From Rikenellaceae bacterium (GTDB lineage Bacteria > Bacteroidota > Bacteroidia > Bacteroidales > UBA932), in contig CAAGNP010000003.1 in the NCBI GenBank assembly GCA_900771335.1, forward strand, positions 1 to 34,697: a stretch of 34,697 bases of DNA, written 5' to 3'. Each line of letters begins with the position of its first letter. Position 1 is the stretch's first letter. This document shows, in pieces, positions 24,205 through 32,413 of this stretch. The translations under genes and the position numbers were made by a program. The notes beneath the pieces are model-generated. The model worked only from the letters and a program-made list of their open reading frames with translations, made no database searches and was not told the DNA's origin.

Positions 24205-25032
24205 CTACAGTCTCTCTATAATTTTTGTAAACACTGTGGTCATCCTGTCTGCAGCGGCATTTGCAGCCACTACCACATCTTCTCCATCGTTCACATAGTC
24301 CTCAGCATAGTCATCGTGAGCCTCATTGGTAATCACAGATACACCAAATACAGGGACAGAAGAGTGTCGTGCTACGATAACTTCAGGGATTGTGGACATA
24401 CCCACAGCATCAGCACCGATGGTTCTGAAGTATTTGTATTCAGATGGGGTCTCGTATGTAGGACCTGTACTTGCCAGGTATACACCCTCTTTCAGCTCTA
24501 TCCCGAACTCAGCACCTATTTCATGGGCCATCTTTATCAGTTTAGGCTCATACGGGCGGGTCATATCTGGGAAACGTGGACCAAACTCATCCAAGTTAGG
24601 TCCGATAAGTGGATTTGGAAGAAGGTTCAAATGGTCCTTAATCACCATCAGGTCTCCCACTTTATAGTCGAAGTTCACACCACCTGCCGCATTGGAAACG
24701 AACAGGTATTGGATACCCAGCTTCACCATCACTCTGATAGGGAGTGTCACTTTATACATTGAGTACCCCTCATAGAAGTGAAATCTCCCCTGCATGGCAA
24801 GGACATATTTACCACCAAGCTTACCGAGAATAAAGTTACCTTTATGACCGGTGGCTGTCGATACTGCAAAATGGGGAATCTCGCTATATTTGACTACGAT
24901 AGGATCCTCTATCTTGTCAGCCAGTTTACCAAGGCCACTGCCGAGGACGATACCTGCAAATGGTTTTGTATCACCAAATCTCCCTTTAAGGTACTCTACT
25001 GCCTCATTTATATGTATTAATCTTTCGTCCAT
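24205..25032 (-). CDS. Trimeric purine nucleoside phosphorylase, possible methylthioinosine phosphorylase
   Basis: 275 residues of the trimeric PNP/MTAP family. Visible: phosphate loop GSGLG (31-35), GRFHFYEGY (82-90), SNAAGG (113-118), purine-site Glu194 in TYETPSE, GMSTIPEVIVARH (211-223) and ITNEAHD with Asn236. Glu plus Asn is the pair that selects 6-oxopurines (inosine, guanosine) in PNP; true MTA phosphorylases usually carry Ser and Asp there. With a methylthioadenosine deaminase-like gene 11 bases upstream and mtnA 2 bases downstream, the likely substrate is 5'-methylthioinosine, giving hypoxanthine and methylthioribose-1-phosphate. General inosine/guanosine salvage remains the alternative. 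Confidence 0.9.
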   Translation of the reverse strand: MDERLIHINEAVEYLKGRFGDTKPFAGIVLGSGLGKLADKIEDPIVVKYSEIPHFAVSTATGHKGNFILGKLGGKYVLAMQGRFHFYEGYSMYKVTLPIRVMVKLGIQYLFVSNAAGGVNFDYKVGDLMVIKDHLNLLPNPLIGPNLDEFGPRFPDMTRPYEPKLIKMAHEIGAEFGIELKEGVYLASTGPTYETPSEYKYFRTIGADAVGMSTIPEVIVARHSSVPVFGVSVITNEAHDDYAEDYVNDGEDVVVAANAAADRMTTVFTKIIERL

Positions 25033-25043
25033 ATTGTTCAGTT

Positions 25044-26303
25044 TTATAAGTTTTTAGCCAATTTGGCAGCCATTCTGGCCGCATTTTCCAGCACCTCTTC
25101 CTCACCTGGAATAACTCTGTTTCTCATGATCACCTTACCGTCGCAGATCACTGTATCGACACATGAGCTGTTTGCCGAATAGATGAGATTGGCGAGGAAG
25201 TTATAATTAGGGGTGAATGCTGCCGACCTGGTATTTATAAGGACAATGTCAGCAAGCTTGCCCTCCACGATCTCACCGGAATTGATTCTGAGTGCTTTTG
25301 CAGAATCTTTGGTTGCCATATCCATAATCTCCTGAAGAGGCATTGCCCCGGGATCCTTTCTCCAGGCTTTCTGCATAAGAGCAGATGTCTTCATCGACTC
25401 CAGAACATCAAGATTATTAGAAGATGCTGTGCCGTCTGTACCGAATACCACATTGGCTCCGGCAGCCTTAAGCTCCTTGTATTTGAACATATAGCCCGAA
25501 GAGAGTTTCAGGTTTGAGTTGATATTGTGGGTAATGGTAACTCTCCTGTTTCCAAGGATCTCGATATCCTCTTCATCAAGCCATACACCGTGTGCAGCGA
25601 TAACTCTGTCACTCAACATGCCCAATCTCTTGAATCTCTTCACAGGTGACACCCCATAAAGTTCTATCGAATCCTTCACCTCTTTCTCTGTCTCAGACAA
25701 GTGGGTATGGATAAGCAAATCGTGGTCTACTGCAAAGTTTGTGGCCCAGAGCATAGTCTCTTCAGCCACAGTATAACCTGCGTGAATACCCACTGAGAAC
25801 TGCACCCTGTCGCTCCATGATTTGGATTTCTCGTAGATCTCCTGACACTCACGCACCTGTCGTGCCTCTTTCTCGGCATCTCCACCACCCAGAATGGTAT
25901 ATGAGAGGTTTGCCCTCATACCTGTATCCTCCACTGCTTTTACAGCTGTATCTATAAACCAGTACAGATCCAGGAAGCATGTGACACCACACTTGATCAT
26001 CTCTATACAAGCCAGTTTGGTACCCCAATATATTGCCTCAGGATCTATATGCTTTTCAAGTCTCCACACTTCGTCAAGCCACTCAAAAAGTGGAGCATCC
26101 TCAAGACAACCCCTCATAAGTGTCATGGCACTGTGTGTATGCATATTGTACAGACCAGGGATAGCAGTCATATTCTCACCCGAAATGACCTCATCTGCCT
26201 GAACATCTATCTTGTCGGCTATCTTGCCTATTTTATTCCCTTCGATAAGGATATCCTTTTTCTCCCCGTTCAGGGTAACTTGTTTTATCAATAATGTTCC
26301 CAT
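25044..26303 (-). CDS. mtaD: Amidohydrolase, probable 5-methylthioadenosine/S-adenosylhomocysteine deaminase
   Basis: 419 residues from the ATG at 26303 (MGTLLIKQVTLNG). Longer frames run into non-coding AT-rich DNA. The metal centre of the TatD-free MtaD/SsnA branch is present: His55 and His57 in NMHTHSAM, His174 in GIHAGYT, His201 and Glu204 in HTHLSETE, His238 in AAHGV and Asp290 in GTDGTASSNN. Family enzymes deaminate MTA or SAH to the inosine form. First gene of the five-gene operon; a TAACTTTG on the minus strand (26334-26327) may be its -7 box. Chlorohydrolase- or guanine-deaminase-like activity is the alternative, but the neighbours favour MTA. Confidence 0.88.
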   Translation of the reverse strand: MGTLLIKQVTLNGEKKDILIEGNKIGKIADKIDVQADEVISGENMTAIPGLYNMHTHSAMTLMRGCLEDAPLFEWLDEVWRLEKHIDPEAIYWGTKLACIEMIKCGVTCFLDLYWFIDTAVKAVEDTGMRANLSYTILGGGDAEKEARQVRECQEIYEKSKSWSDRVQFSVGIHAGYTVAEETMLWATNFAVDHDLLIHTHLSETEKEVKDSIELYGVSPVKRFKRLGMLSDRVIAAHGVWLDEEDIEILGNRRVTITHNINSNLKLSSGYMFKYKELKAAGANVVFGTDGTASSNNLDVLESMKTSALMQKAWRKDPGAMPLQEIMDMATKDSAKALRINSGEIVEGKLADIVLINTRSAAFTPNYNFLANLIYSANSSCVDTVICDGKVIMRNRVIPGEEEVLENAARMAAKLAKNL

Positions 26304-26326
26304 AATTCTCTTACAATTTATCAAAG

Positions 26327-26334
26327 CAAAGTTA
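26327..26334 (-). promoter_or_regulatory. Putative -7 element of the methylthioadenosine operon
   Basis: TAACTTTG on the minus strand fits TAnnTTTG, with the start of transcription expected near 26321, about 18 bases before the ATG. No TTG is seen at the right distance for a -33 box. Confidence 0.4.
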
Positions 26335-26401
26335 AAAAATATCACAAAGAATAAAAAATATATGACCCATATTTTTAATTTGAAACCAAATCAAACTTTT
26401 T

Positions 26402-26421
26402 GATTGTTTTTTTTAACAATC
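26402..26421. repeat. Perfect inverted repeat between divergent operons
   Basis: GATTGTT (26402-26408), six T, AACAATC (26415-26421). It lies between the divergent amidohydrolase and acyl-CoA synthetase operons, centred about 48 bases upstream of the start expected for the plus-strand promoter. Placement suits an activator or repressor site; no specific regulator can be named. Confidence 0.5.
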
Positions 26422-26445
26422 ATTATCAAAATAGCGACTTTTTAT

Positions 26446-26453
26446 TATATTTG
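26446..26453 (+). promoter_or_regulatory. Putative -7 element of the acyl-CoA synthetase operon
   Basis: TATATTTG matches TAnnTTTG. Expected transcription start is near 26459, downstream of the in-frame ATG at 26455 but upstream of the ATG at 26473, which supports the latter as the start codon. No -33 TTG is found at 17-23 bases. Confidence 0.45.
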
Positions 26454-26472
26454 CATGATTAAAAGTGAAAAA

Positions 26473-28530
26473 ATGATAAACAGACAACTCATATCACCCA
26501 AAAGCATAGTAGTTGTAGGAGGATCTGATGACACTCAGAAGCCCGGAGGCAACACACTGAAAAACCTGCTGGACACCCACTATTCGGGCGATTTGTTCGT
26601 CGTAAACCCTAAAGCAGATTCTGCCCAAGAGGTCAAATCATACAGAAATATTGAAGATATCCCTGAAGTCGAGTGCGCCATATTGGCCATTCCTGCCAAA
26701 TTGTGCCTCGATGCAGTCACCACCCTCTGCAACAAAAAATCCTGCAAGGCGATTATCATCCTCTCTGCCGGTTTCCACGAAGACAGCCCGGAGGGTGCAG
26801 AGATAGAGAGAAGGATTGCACAGGTGTGCAATGAGACCGGCACAAGTCTCATCGGCCCCAACTGCATCGGAGTGATGACTCCGGACTACGCAGGAGTCTT
26901 CACCCACCCTATCCCCAAGCTCACCCCGGACGGAGCAGCCCTCATTTCGGGTTCCGGCGCCACCATTGTCTTCATCCTGGAGGCAGCCATGCAGCTCGGG
27001 TTGAATTTCAGCCAGGTCTTCTCCGTGGGCAATTGCGCGCAAATAGGTGTGGAAGAGGCCCTCGAATATATGGACGAGAGCTATGAACCGGGAAAAAGCT
27101 CACCGGTAATAATGCTATACATCGAGAATATCAGCGACCCCTGGAAGCTCTACAGGCACGCATCATCCCTGATTAAAAAGGGTGCAAAAATTGCCGCTAT
27201 CAAATCCGGTTACAGTGAAGCCGGAAGCCGTGCAGCATCTTCGCACACAGGGGCAATGGCTTCACCAGACAAGGCTGTGGATGCATTGTTCCGCAAAGCG
27301 GGAATTATCCGTTGCTACAGCAGAGGGGAACTTGTAAATGTAGCCTCTGCCCTTATGTATCCTGCCCCAAAGGGCAATAAATTTGCCATCATAACCCACG
27401 CAGGTGGCCCGGCAGTGATGCAGACGGACATCCTTTCAAGCCATGGAATCGAGATTCCGCCATTCAAAGGTGAGAAAGCCGCGGAGCTCCTCTCAAAGCT
27501 CTACCCTGGATCATCCGTAGCAAACCCCATCGACTTCCTTGCCACAGGTACAGCAGAGCAATTGGGGCATATCCTCGATGCTTGCGAGGAGGATTTTGAT
27601 GTCGACGGCATGACTGTAATCTTCGGAAATCCGGGCCTCAAGACCACATACGACGTATACGATCTGCTTGCAGATAAGATCAGAAACTCAAAGAAACCAA
27701 TATATCCCGTACTTCCATCCATCGTAAATTCTGCGGATGAGATAATGAAGTTCCAGCAGGACGGGGGGATCAGTTTCCCAGACGAGGTGGCTCTCGGCAA
27801 TGCTATTGTCAAGATAGTTAACCAGCCGCAGGCTATCGGAGACTTCACCCTTCCACCTGTGGACAAAAAGAAGATCCGCACCATCATCGATGAGGCCCAG
27901 AACGGATATCTGGCACCTGAAAAAGTGCAGATTCTCCTCGATGCGGCAGGGATAGAGAGGGCAAAAGAGGTGGTGGCCACAAGCGAAAACGAGGTACTGG
28001 AAGGTGCTCACGCAATAGGATACCCTCTGGTCATGAAGGTCATAGGGCCTGTACACAAATCGGATGTTGGCGGAGTAGCTTTGGATATCAATGATGACAC
28101 CACCCTATTGAACCAGTTCAGAAGGATGATGCAGATCCCCCAGACCACCGCTATCCTCATGCAGCCGATGCTTTCCGGCACCCAAATCTTCATCGGTGCC
28201 AAACGGGAAGGGTCCTTCGGTCATTTGGTACTTTGCGGATTAGGTGGTATATTTGTTGAAACACTTAAAGATATAAATTATTCACTTTCACCGGTATCCA
28301 GGACAGAGGCGGACGAGATGATAAAAGGGCTCCGCAGCTACAGGATGCTTGAGGGGACCAGAGGGCAGGAAGGGGTCAACATTCCAATGTTTGCCGAGGC
28401 GATCAGAAGGGTATCAGCCTTGTGCGAAGCGGCCCCTGAGATATTTGAGATGGACCTCAACCCCCTATTGGGCAACAGCAGACAGGTGGTGGCAGTGGAC
28501 GCAAGGGTCAGAATTGAAAAAGAGAGATAG
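26473..28530 (+). CDS. ADP-forming acyl-CoA synthetase, fused alpha-beta form
   Basis: 685 residues from the ATG at 26473. The alpha part has a CoA-binding Rossmann domain (SIVVVGGSDDTQKPGG), succinyl-CoA-synthetase-like domains with LIGPNCIG, and the phosphorylated His258 in SSHTGAM, matching the active histidine of archaeal ACD. The beta part is an ATP-grasp domain from about 475 with MKVIGPVHKSDVGGV (His528). It turns acyl-CoA + ADP + phosphate into acid + ATP, so it saves energy in fermentation. It heads an operon with the 2-oxoacid:ferredoxin oxidoreductase, which makes the acyl-CoA. Acetate, branched-chain or succinate products cannot be separated by eye. Confidence 0.93.
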   Translation: MINRQLISPKSIVVVGGSDDTQKPGGNTLKNLLDTHYSGDLFVVNPKADSAQEVKSYRNIEDIPEVECAILAIPAKLCLDAVTTLCNKKSCKAIIILSAGFHEDSPEGAEIERRIAQVCNETGTSLIGPNCIGVMTPDYAGVFTHPIPKLTPDGAALISGSGATIVFILEAAMQLGLNFSQVFSVGNCAQIGVEEALEYMDESYEPGKSSPVIMLYIENISDPWKLYRHASSLIKKGAKIAAIKSGYSEAGSRAASSHTGAMASPDKAVDALFRKAGIIRCYSRGELVNVASALMYPAPKGNKFAIITHAGGPAVMQTDILSSHGIEIPPFKGEKAAELLSKLYPGSSVANPIDFLATGTAEQLGHILDACEEDFDVDGMTVIFGNPGLKTTYDVYDLLADKIRNSKKPIYPVLPSIVNSADEIMKFQQDGGISFPDEVALGNAIVKIVNQPQAIGDFTLPPVDKKKIRTIIDEAQNGYLAPEKVQILLDAAGIERAKEVVATSENEVLEGAHAIGYPLVMKVIGPVHKSDVGGVALDINDDTTLLNQFRRMMQIPQTTAILMQPMLSGTQIFIGAKREGSFGHLVLCGLGGIFVETLKDINYSLSPVSRTEADEMIKGLRSYRMLEGTRGQEGVNIPMFAEAIRRVSALCEAAPEIFEMDLNPLLGNSRQVVAVDARVRIEKER

Positions 28531-28533
28531 AAT

Positions 28534-28692
28534 ATGTTAGAGAAGATCAAAGGGTGGTGGCAAAGCCAGAACTCCACCACACAGGCTTTTTTGGTCCTCA
28601 TAGTATTTCTCATCATAGGTATAATTATCAGATGGGATTTCATTATGGAGGGTATTGGAAACGGTTTTGAATTTTTCAAATTTAAAAAATAA
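28534..28692 (+). CDS. 52-residue single-span membrane peptide in the ferredoxin oxidoreductase operon
   Basis: Small open frame three bases behind the synthetase stop and 20 before the ferredoxin gene. ATG at 28534, stop TAA at 28690-28692. The product begins MLEKIKGWWQSQNSTT, has one hydrophobic span (QAFLVLIVFLIIGIIIRW, about residues 17-34) and ends in the basic tail EFFKFKK. Tight spacing on both sides and a clean membrane segment argue that it is real. I do not recognise the family. It might anchor a ferredoxin-dependent complex to the membrane; this is inference only. Confidence 0.6.
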   Translation: MLEKIKGWWQSQNSTTQAFLVLIVFLIIGIIIRWDFIMEGIGNGFEFFKFKK

Positions 28693-28712
28693 ACTTTAAA
28701 ACATTATAAATT

Positions 28713-28934
28713 ATGGCATTACGAGGAGCAATAGTAGTTGACACAGAGAGATGCAAAGGCTGCGGCGTTTGCGTTGTAAATTGTCCTACACAGACCATCG
28801 CACTATCCAAAGAGGTTAACAGCAAAGGGTACAATTTCCTTTATATGGAGAATCCTGAAAGCTGCACCGGTTGTACTAACTGCGCAACAGTATGTCCTGA
28901 CGCAGTAATCACAGTTTATAGAGTAAAAATTTAA
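28713..28934 (+). CDS. 2x[4Fe-4S] ferredoxin subunit (delta) of 2-oxoacid:ferredoxin oxidoreductase
   Basis: 73 residues with two classical clusters: CKGCGVCVVNCP and CTGCTNCATVCP. It is the electron-accepting subunit of the four-subunit KorDABC/VorDBAC type enzymes and precedes the alpha subunit by 12 bases. Function is clear from motif plus operon. Confidence 0.93.
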   Translation: MALRGAIVVDTERCKGCGVCVVNCPTQTIALSKEVNSKGYNFLYMENPESCTGCTNCATVCPDAVITVYRVKI

Positions 28935-28946
28935 AAATTTACCGAT

Positions 28947-30029
28947 ATGGCAGAAAAAGTTCTAATGAAGGGAAATGAAGCTATCGCTTACGCAGCTATC
29001 AACTGCGGTTGCGACGGATACTTCGGCTACCCTATCACGCCTCAATCAGAAGTAATGGAGACGTTGATGAAAGAGAAACCTTGGGAAACCACTGGTATGG
29101 TGGTTCTTCAGGCAGAGAGTGAGACCTCATCTATCAATATGGTATATGGTGGTGCTTGCTGTGGTAAAAAAGTTATGACATCTTCAAGTAGCCCCGGCAT
29201 CAGCCTTATGTGCGAAGGTCTTAGCTACCTTGCAGGAGCAGAGCTACCTTGTCTTGTAGTAAACGTCATGAGAGGTGGTCCTGGTCTTGGTACTATCCAG
29301 CCCAGCCAGGGTGACTATTTCCAGGCAACAAAAGCCGGTGGACATGGTGACTATCACATGATCGTACTGGCCCCTGCGTCAGCTCAGGATATGTATGATT
29401 TTGTGGATCTTGGCTTTGAACTCGCATTCAAATACCGTATTCCTGCCATGATTCTTGGTGACGGTGTTATCGGCCAGATGATGGAGAAAGTGGAGATCAG
29501 ACCTGCCAAAGCCCGCCGCACAGAAGAAGAGATTCGCGCTCTATGCGACTCTTGGGCTACCATTGGCAAACCTGCCCACAGAGGTGGAAATACCATCACC
29601 TCACTTGCCCTCGAAGCAGATGTTCAGGAGAGACACAACATCAAACTCCAGAAAAAATATGCTGAGATCGAAGCAAACGAGGCAAGATACAGCACTTACA
29701 AGACCGAAGATGCAGAGCACCTTCTCGTGGCTTTCGGATGTATGTCCCGTATCGGTGAAGCTGTAGTGGACCACGCCCGTGAACAGGGTTACAAAGTGGG
29801 TCTTCTCCGCCCTATCACCCTTTTCCCTTATCCAAAAGCAGCTGTAGAGGCACTTATCCCTCAGCTTAAGAGCATTATGTCTGTAGAGCTTAATGCAGGG
29901 CAGATGGTAGAGGATCTTAAAGTTATCTCTAACGGTAGAGTACCTGTAAACTTCTACGGCCGTCAGGGCGGTATGATTCCTGATCCTGAGGAGGTATTTG
30001 AAGCATTTGTAAAATCAATTAATAAATAG
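28947..30029 (+). CDS. vorB: 2-oxoacid:ferredoxin oxidoreductase, alpha subunit (VorB type)
   Basis: 360 residues. The N-terminal pyrimidine-binding domain carries GYPITPQSEVMETL and the segment GKKVMTSSSSPGISLMCEGLSYLAGAELP; the C-terminal domain II contains RIGEAVVDHAREQGYKVGLLRPITLFPYP. This is the alpha subunit of the branch named 3-methyl-2-oxobutanoate or 2-oxoglutarate ferredoxin oxidoreductase. With CoA it decarboxylates a 2-oxoacid to acyl-CoA while reducing ferredoxin. Substrate (branched-chain 2-oxoacids versus 2-oxoglutarate) cannot be fixed from sequence by eye. It lies six bases before the beta subunit. Confidence 0.93.
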   Translation: MAEKVLMKGNEAIAYAAINCGCDGYFGYPITPQSEVMETLMKEKPWETTGMVVLQAESETSSINMVYGGACCGKKVMTSSSSPGISLMCEGLSYLAGAELPCLVVNVMRGGPGLGTIQPSQGDYFQATKAGGHGDYHMIVLAPASAQDMYDFVDLGFELAFKYRIPAMILGDGVIGQMMEKVEIRPAKARRTEEEIRALCDSWATIGKPAHRGGNTITSLALEADVQERHNIKLQKKYAEIEANEARYSTYKTEDAEHLLVAFGCMSRIGEAVVDHAREQGYKVGLLRPITLFPYPKAAVEALIPQLKSIMSVELNAGQMVEDLKVISNGRVPVNFYGRQGGMIPDPEEVFEAFVKSINK

Positions 30030-30034
30030 GCGCT

Positions 30035-30796
30035 ATGGATATTAAAGATATAATCAAACCTGAAAACAAGGTTTACGGTAAAACCCCCGTTCTGAAAGAC
30101 GCCGTACTGCACTACTGCCCAGGATGTTCGCACGGTGTGGTTCATAAATTGATTGCAGAAGTTATTGAAGAGATGGGTATCCAGGACAAGACCATCGGTG
30201 TATCTCCTGTAGGATGCTCTGTATTCGCATATAACTATCTTGATATAGATTGGCAACAAGCTGCCCACGGTAGAGCTCCTGCTCTTGCTACCGCTACCAA
30301 GAGACTTATGCCTGACAAATATGTATTCACATACCAGGGTGACGGTGACCTGGCATCTATCGGTACTGCCGAGATCATGCACGCCTGCAACAGAGGTGAA
30401 AATATCGTGGTTATCTTCATCAACAACGCCATCTATGGTATGACAGGTGGACAGATGGCACCTACTACCCTACTTGGCCAGGTTACAGCTACCACCCCTT
30501 ACGGCCGTCGTGCAGACCTCAACGGTTATCCACTCAAGATTACCGAACTTATTGCACAGCTTGAGGGTACCTGCTATGTAACCCGCCAGTCTGTTCAGAA
30601 CCCTGCAGCAGTACGTAAAGCCAAAAAAGCTATCCGTAAAGCATTTGAGAACTCAATGATGAACAAAGGTACCTCGTTTGTAGAGGTAGTCAGCACATGT
30701 AACTCAGGCTGGAAAACTACCCCTGTAAAAGCTAACAAATGGATGGAAGAGAATATGTTCCCATTCTATCCTCTTGGCGACATGAAAGACAGGTAA
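30035..30796 (+). CDS. 2-oxoacid:ferredoxin oxidoreductase, beta subunit (TPP-binding)
   Basis: 253 residues. Thiamine diphosphate site: YCPGCSHGVVHKL near the N-terminus, GDGDLASIGTAEIMHACNRG followed by the NNAIYGMTGGQ end of the TPP motif. HGRAPALATATKRL is also conserved in this branch. It pairs with the alpha subunit upstream and the gamma subunit 30 bases downstream. No intrinsic iron-sulfur site is visible in this subunit apart from the scattered Cys of CPGC and the CNSGWKTTP region. Confidence 0.94.
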   Translation: MDIKDIIKPENKVYGKTPVLKDAVLHYCPGCSHGVVHKLIAEVIEEMGIQDKTIGVSPVGCSVFAYNYLDIDWQQAAHGRAPALATATKRLMPDKYVFTYQGDGDLASIGTAEIMHACNRGENIVVIFINNAIYGMTGGQMAPTTLLGQVTATTPYGRRADLNGYPLKITELIAQLEGTCYVTRQSVQNPAAVRKAKKAIRKAFENSMMNKGTSFVEVVSTCNSGWKTTPVKANKWMEENMFPFYPLGDMKDR

Positions 30797-30826
30797 TAAG
30801 GTATCCACACTATAAAATTGAAAGTT

Positions 30827-31372
30827 ATGAAAGAAGAAATAATTATCGCAGGCTTCGGAGGACAAGGTGTCCTCTCTATGGGCAAGATCCTCGCTTACGG
30901 TGGTATTATGCAAGACCAGGAGGTCACTTGGATGCCTTCATACGGTCCTGAGATGCGTGGCGGTACATGTAATGTATGCGTAATCCTTAGCGACAACAAG
31001 ATCAGCTCCCCTATCCTAAGCAAATATGATACTGCCATCATCCTTAACCAGCAGTCTATGGACAAGTTCGAATCCAGAGTCAAACCTGGCGGACTTCTTA
31101 TCTACGACCCTAACGGCATCACCCGTCATCCTGAAAGGAAAGACATCACCGTATGCAAAATTGCTGCTGTAGATGAGGCTGCAAATCTTGGCAATGCCAA
31201 AGCATACAACATGATAGTTCTTGGTGCATTCCTGAAGAAGAAACCTATCGTGACCATGGAAAATGTACTTAAAGGTCTTAAAAAGTCACTTCCACCACGT
31301 CACCACGGTCTTATTCCTATGAACGAAGAGGCTATCAATGTAGGCATGAACGCTGTAGAGGATATCCAATAA
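30827..31372 (+). CDS. 2-oxoacid:ferredoxin oxidoreductase, gamma subunit
   Basis: 181 residues from the ATG at 30827 (MKEEIIIAGFGGQG); a TTG nine bases earlier is in frame but less likely. The glycine-rich start GFGGQGVLSMGKILAYGG and the SYGPEMRGGTCNVCVILSD motif are typical of the gamma domain that helps bind CoA. Together with the delta, alpha and beta genes just upstream it completes a four-subunit enzyme. The thioesterase gene begins one base after its stop. Confidence 0.93.
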   Translation: MKEEIIIAGFGGQGVLSMGKILAYGGIMQDQEVTWMPSYGPEMRGGTCNVCVILSDNKISSPILSKYDTAIILNQQSMDKFESRVKPGGLLIYDPNGITRHPERKDITVCKIAAVDEAANLGNAKAYNMIVLGAFLKKKPIVTMENVLKGLKKSLPPRHHGLIPMNEEAINVGMNAVEDIQ

Positions 31373-31373
31373 T

Positions 31374-31745
31374 ATGAAAATAGGATCTGAATACACATGT
31401 AATACACAAGTCGCTCCAGCCAACTGCGCTTCTGCAGTTGGTTCTGGTGGGCTTGACGTATTCTCTACCCCATCGATGATAGCATTGATGGAGAAGGCAG
31501 CCTTTACACTTGTCCAGGAGTCCCTTGCCGAAGGAGAATCGACTGTCGGCACACAGATGAATGTAGATCACGTAAAAGCATCTAAAATCGGAGATACCAT
31601 CACAGCAAAAGCTGTATTGACCGCTATCGACGGCCGAAAACTAACATTTGATGTAAGCGCCACAGACTCTGCCGGCAACACTATCGGACACGGCATCCAC
31701 ACCCGATTCATCATACAGATCGAGAAATTCCTTTCAAGACTGTAA
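31374..31745 (+). CDS. Hot-dog fold thioesterase (FlK-like)
   Basis: 123 residues. The layout VGSGGLDVFSTPSMIALMEKAAF, then ESTVGTQMNVDHVKASKIGDTITAKAVL and GHGIHTRFII, is that of the fluoroacetyl-CoA-thioesterase-like group, with Thr, Glu and His as candidate catalytic residues (TPSM, MEKAA, VDHV). Its start lies one base behind the gamma subunit, so it belongs to the operon. It would release free acid from an acyl-CoA without ATP gain, either as an overflow valve or to clear a wrong or toxic acyl-CoA. The substrate is not known. Confidence 0.82.
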   Translation: MKIGSEYTCNTQVAPANCASAVGSGGLDVFSTPSMIALMEKAAFTLVQESLAEGESTVGTQMNVDHVKASKIGDTITAKAVLTAIDGRKLTFDVSATDSAGNTIGHGIHTRFIIQIEKFLSRL

Positions 31746-31792
31746 TATTACCAACTTGAGGCAGATGGCTACAGAAAGCCTGGAGAATACTA

Positions 31793-32401
31793 TCAGTGCG
31801 CGAATATAAATCCGAAGTATACGCGCGGCCCCATTGGCCAGTTAAGGCCATCTGAATGGATAGCCAGTAGCCAGTCTGCCTTCAATGTAAGTCTGAGGGC
31901 TTTGCCTACGGCATATTCTATCCCCACGTAGGGATCAACTACGAAAATCGGCTCCTTGTGCAGCACTGCTTTTGGTTCGAGCTCCCAATCATATTTATCC
32001 CCCTCAAACATATAGTAGGATGTCTCCATCCCACCGCCAACTGTAGCACCTATATATGGGATCAATTTCCCCATTTGCCAGAACCAGTCTGCCAGAACAC
32101 CTGTCCAGAAGAGTTTGTTGTGACTTCCGCTCTGGACTCCATTATGTATGGGTGCTGTAGAGAAGTACCCTTCAAATCCAGCCCTGAAATGGTCTGTAAA
32201 ATGTAGCTTGGCACATCCTCCAATACCGAAAGTGGGGCTGCTGATAGAGAGATTATATGGATTGTCCCCTCCGAACTGATAACCTGTGTGAAGCATCATG
32301 CCTCCTGAAAAGCCTTTTATCACTTTATCCTCCTGGGCATAAGTGGCTGTAGCAAATGATACTGTTATAATTATAGCAAGTACAAATCTGTAGAGTCTCA
32401 T
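31793..32401 (-). CDS. Small outer-membrane beta-barrel protein
   Basis: 202 residues with a signal peptide (MRLYRFVLAIIITVSFATATYA). The mature part has alternating aromatic/hydrophobic strands (GMMLHTGYQFGG, FRAGFEGYFS, LFWTGVLADWFW, LIPYIGATVGGGMETSYY, YVGIEYAVGKALRLTLKADW) and ends VYFGFIFAH, typical of an 8- to 10-strand barrel. Function unknown. It lies 12 bases behind the DUF4491 gene and probably shares its promoter. Convergent with the thioesterase gene, with no clear terminator in the 47-base gap. Confidence 0.78.
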   Translation of the reverse strand: MRLYRFVLAIIITVSFATATYAQEDKVIKGFSGGMMLHTGYQFGGDNPYNLSISSPTFGIGGCAKLHFTDHFRAGFEGYFSTAPIHNGVQSGSHNKLFWTGVLADWFWQMGKLIPYIGATVGGGMETSYYMFEGDKYDWELEPKAVLHKEPIFVVDPYVGIEYAVGKALRLTLKADWLLAIHSDGLNWPMGPRVYFGFIFAH

Positions 32402-32413
32402 AATGATGTGGAA

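Noticed and set aside
26415..26428. Fur-box-like sequence AATCATTATC upstream of the acyl-CoA synthetase
   Set aside because: Only the right half matches; the left half of a Fur palindrome is absent.
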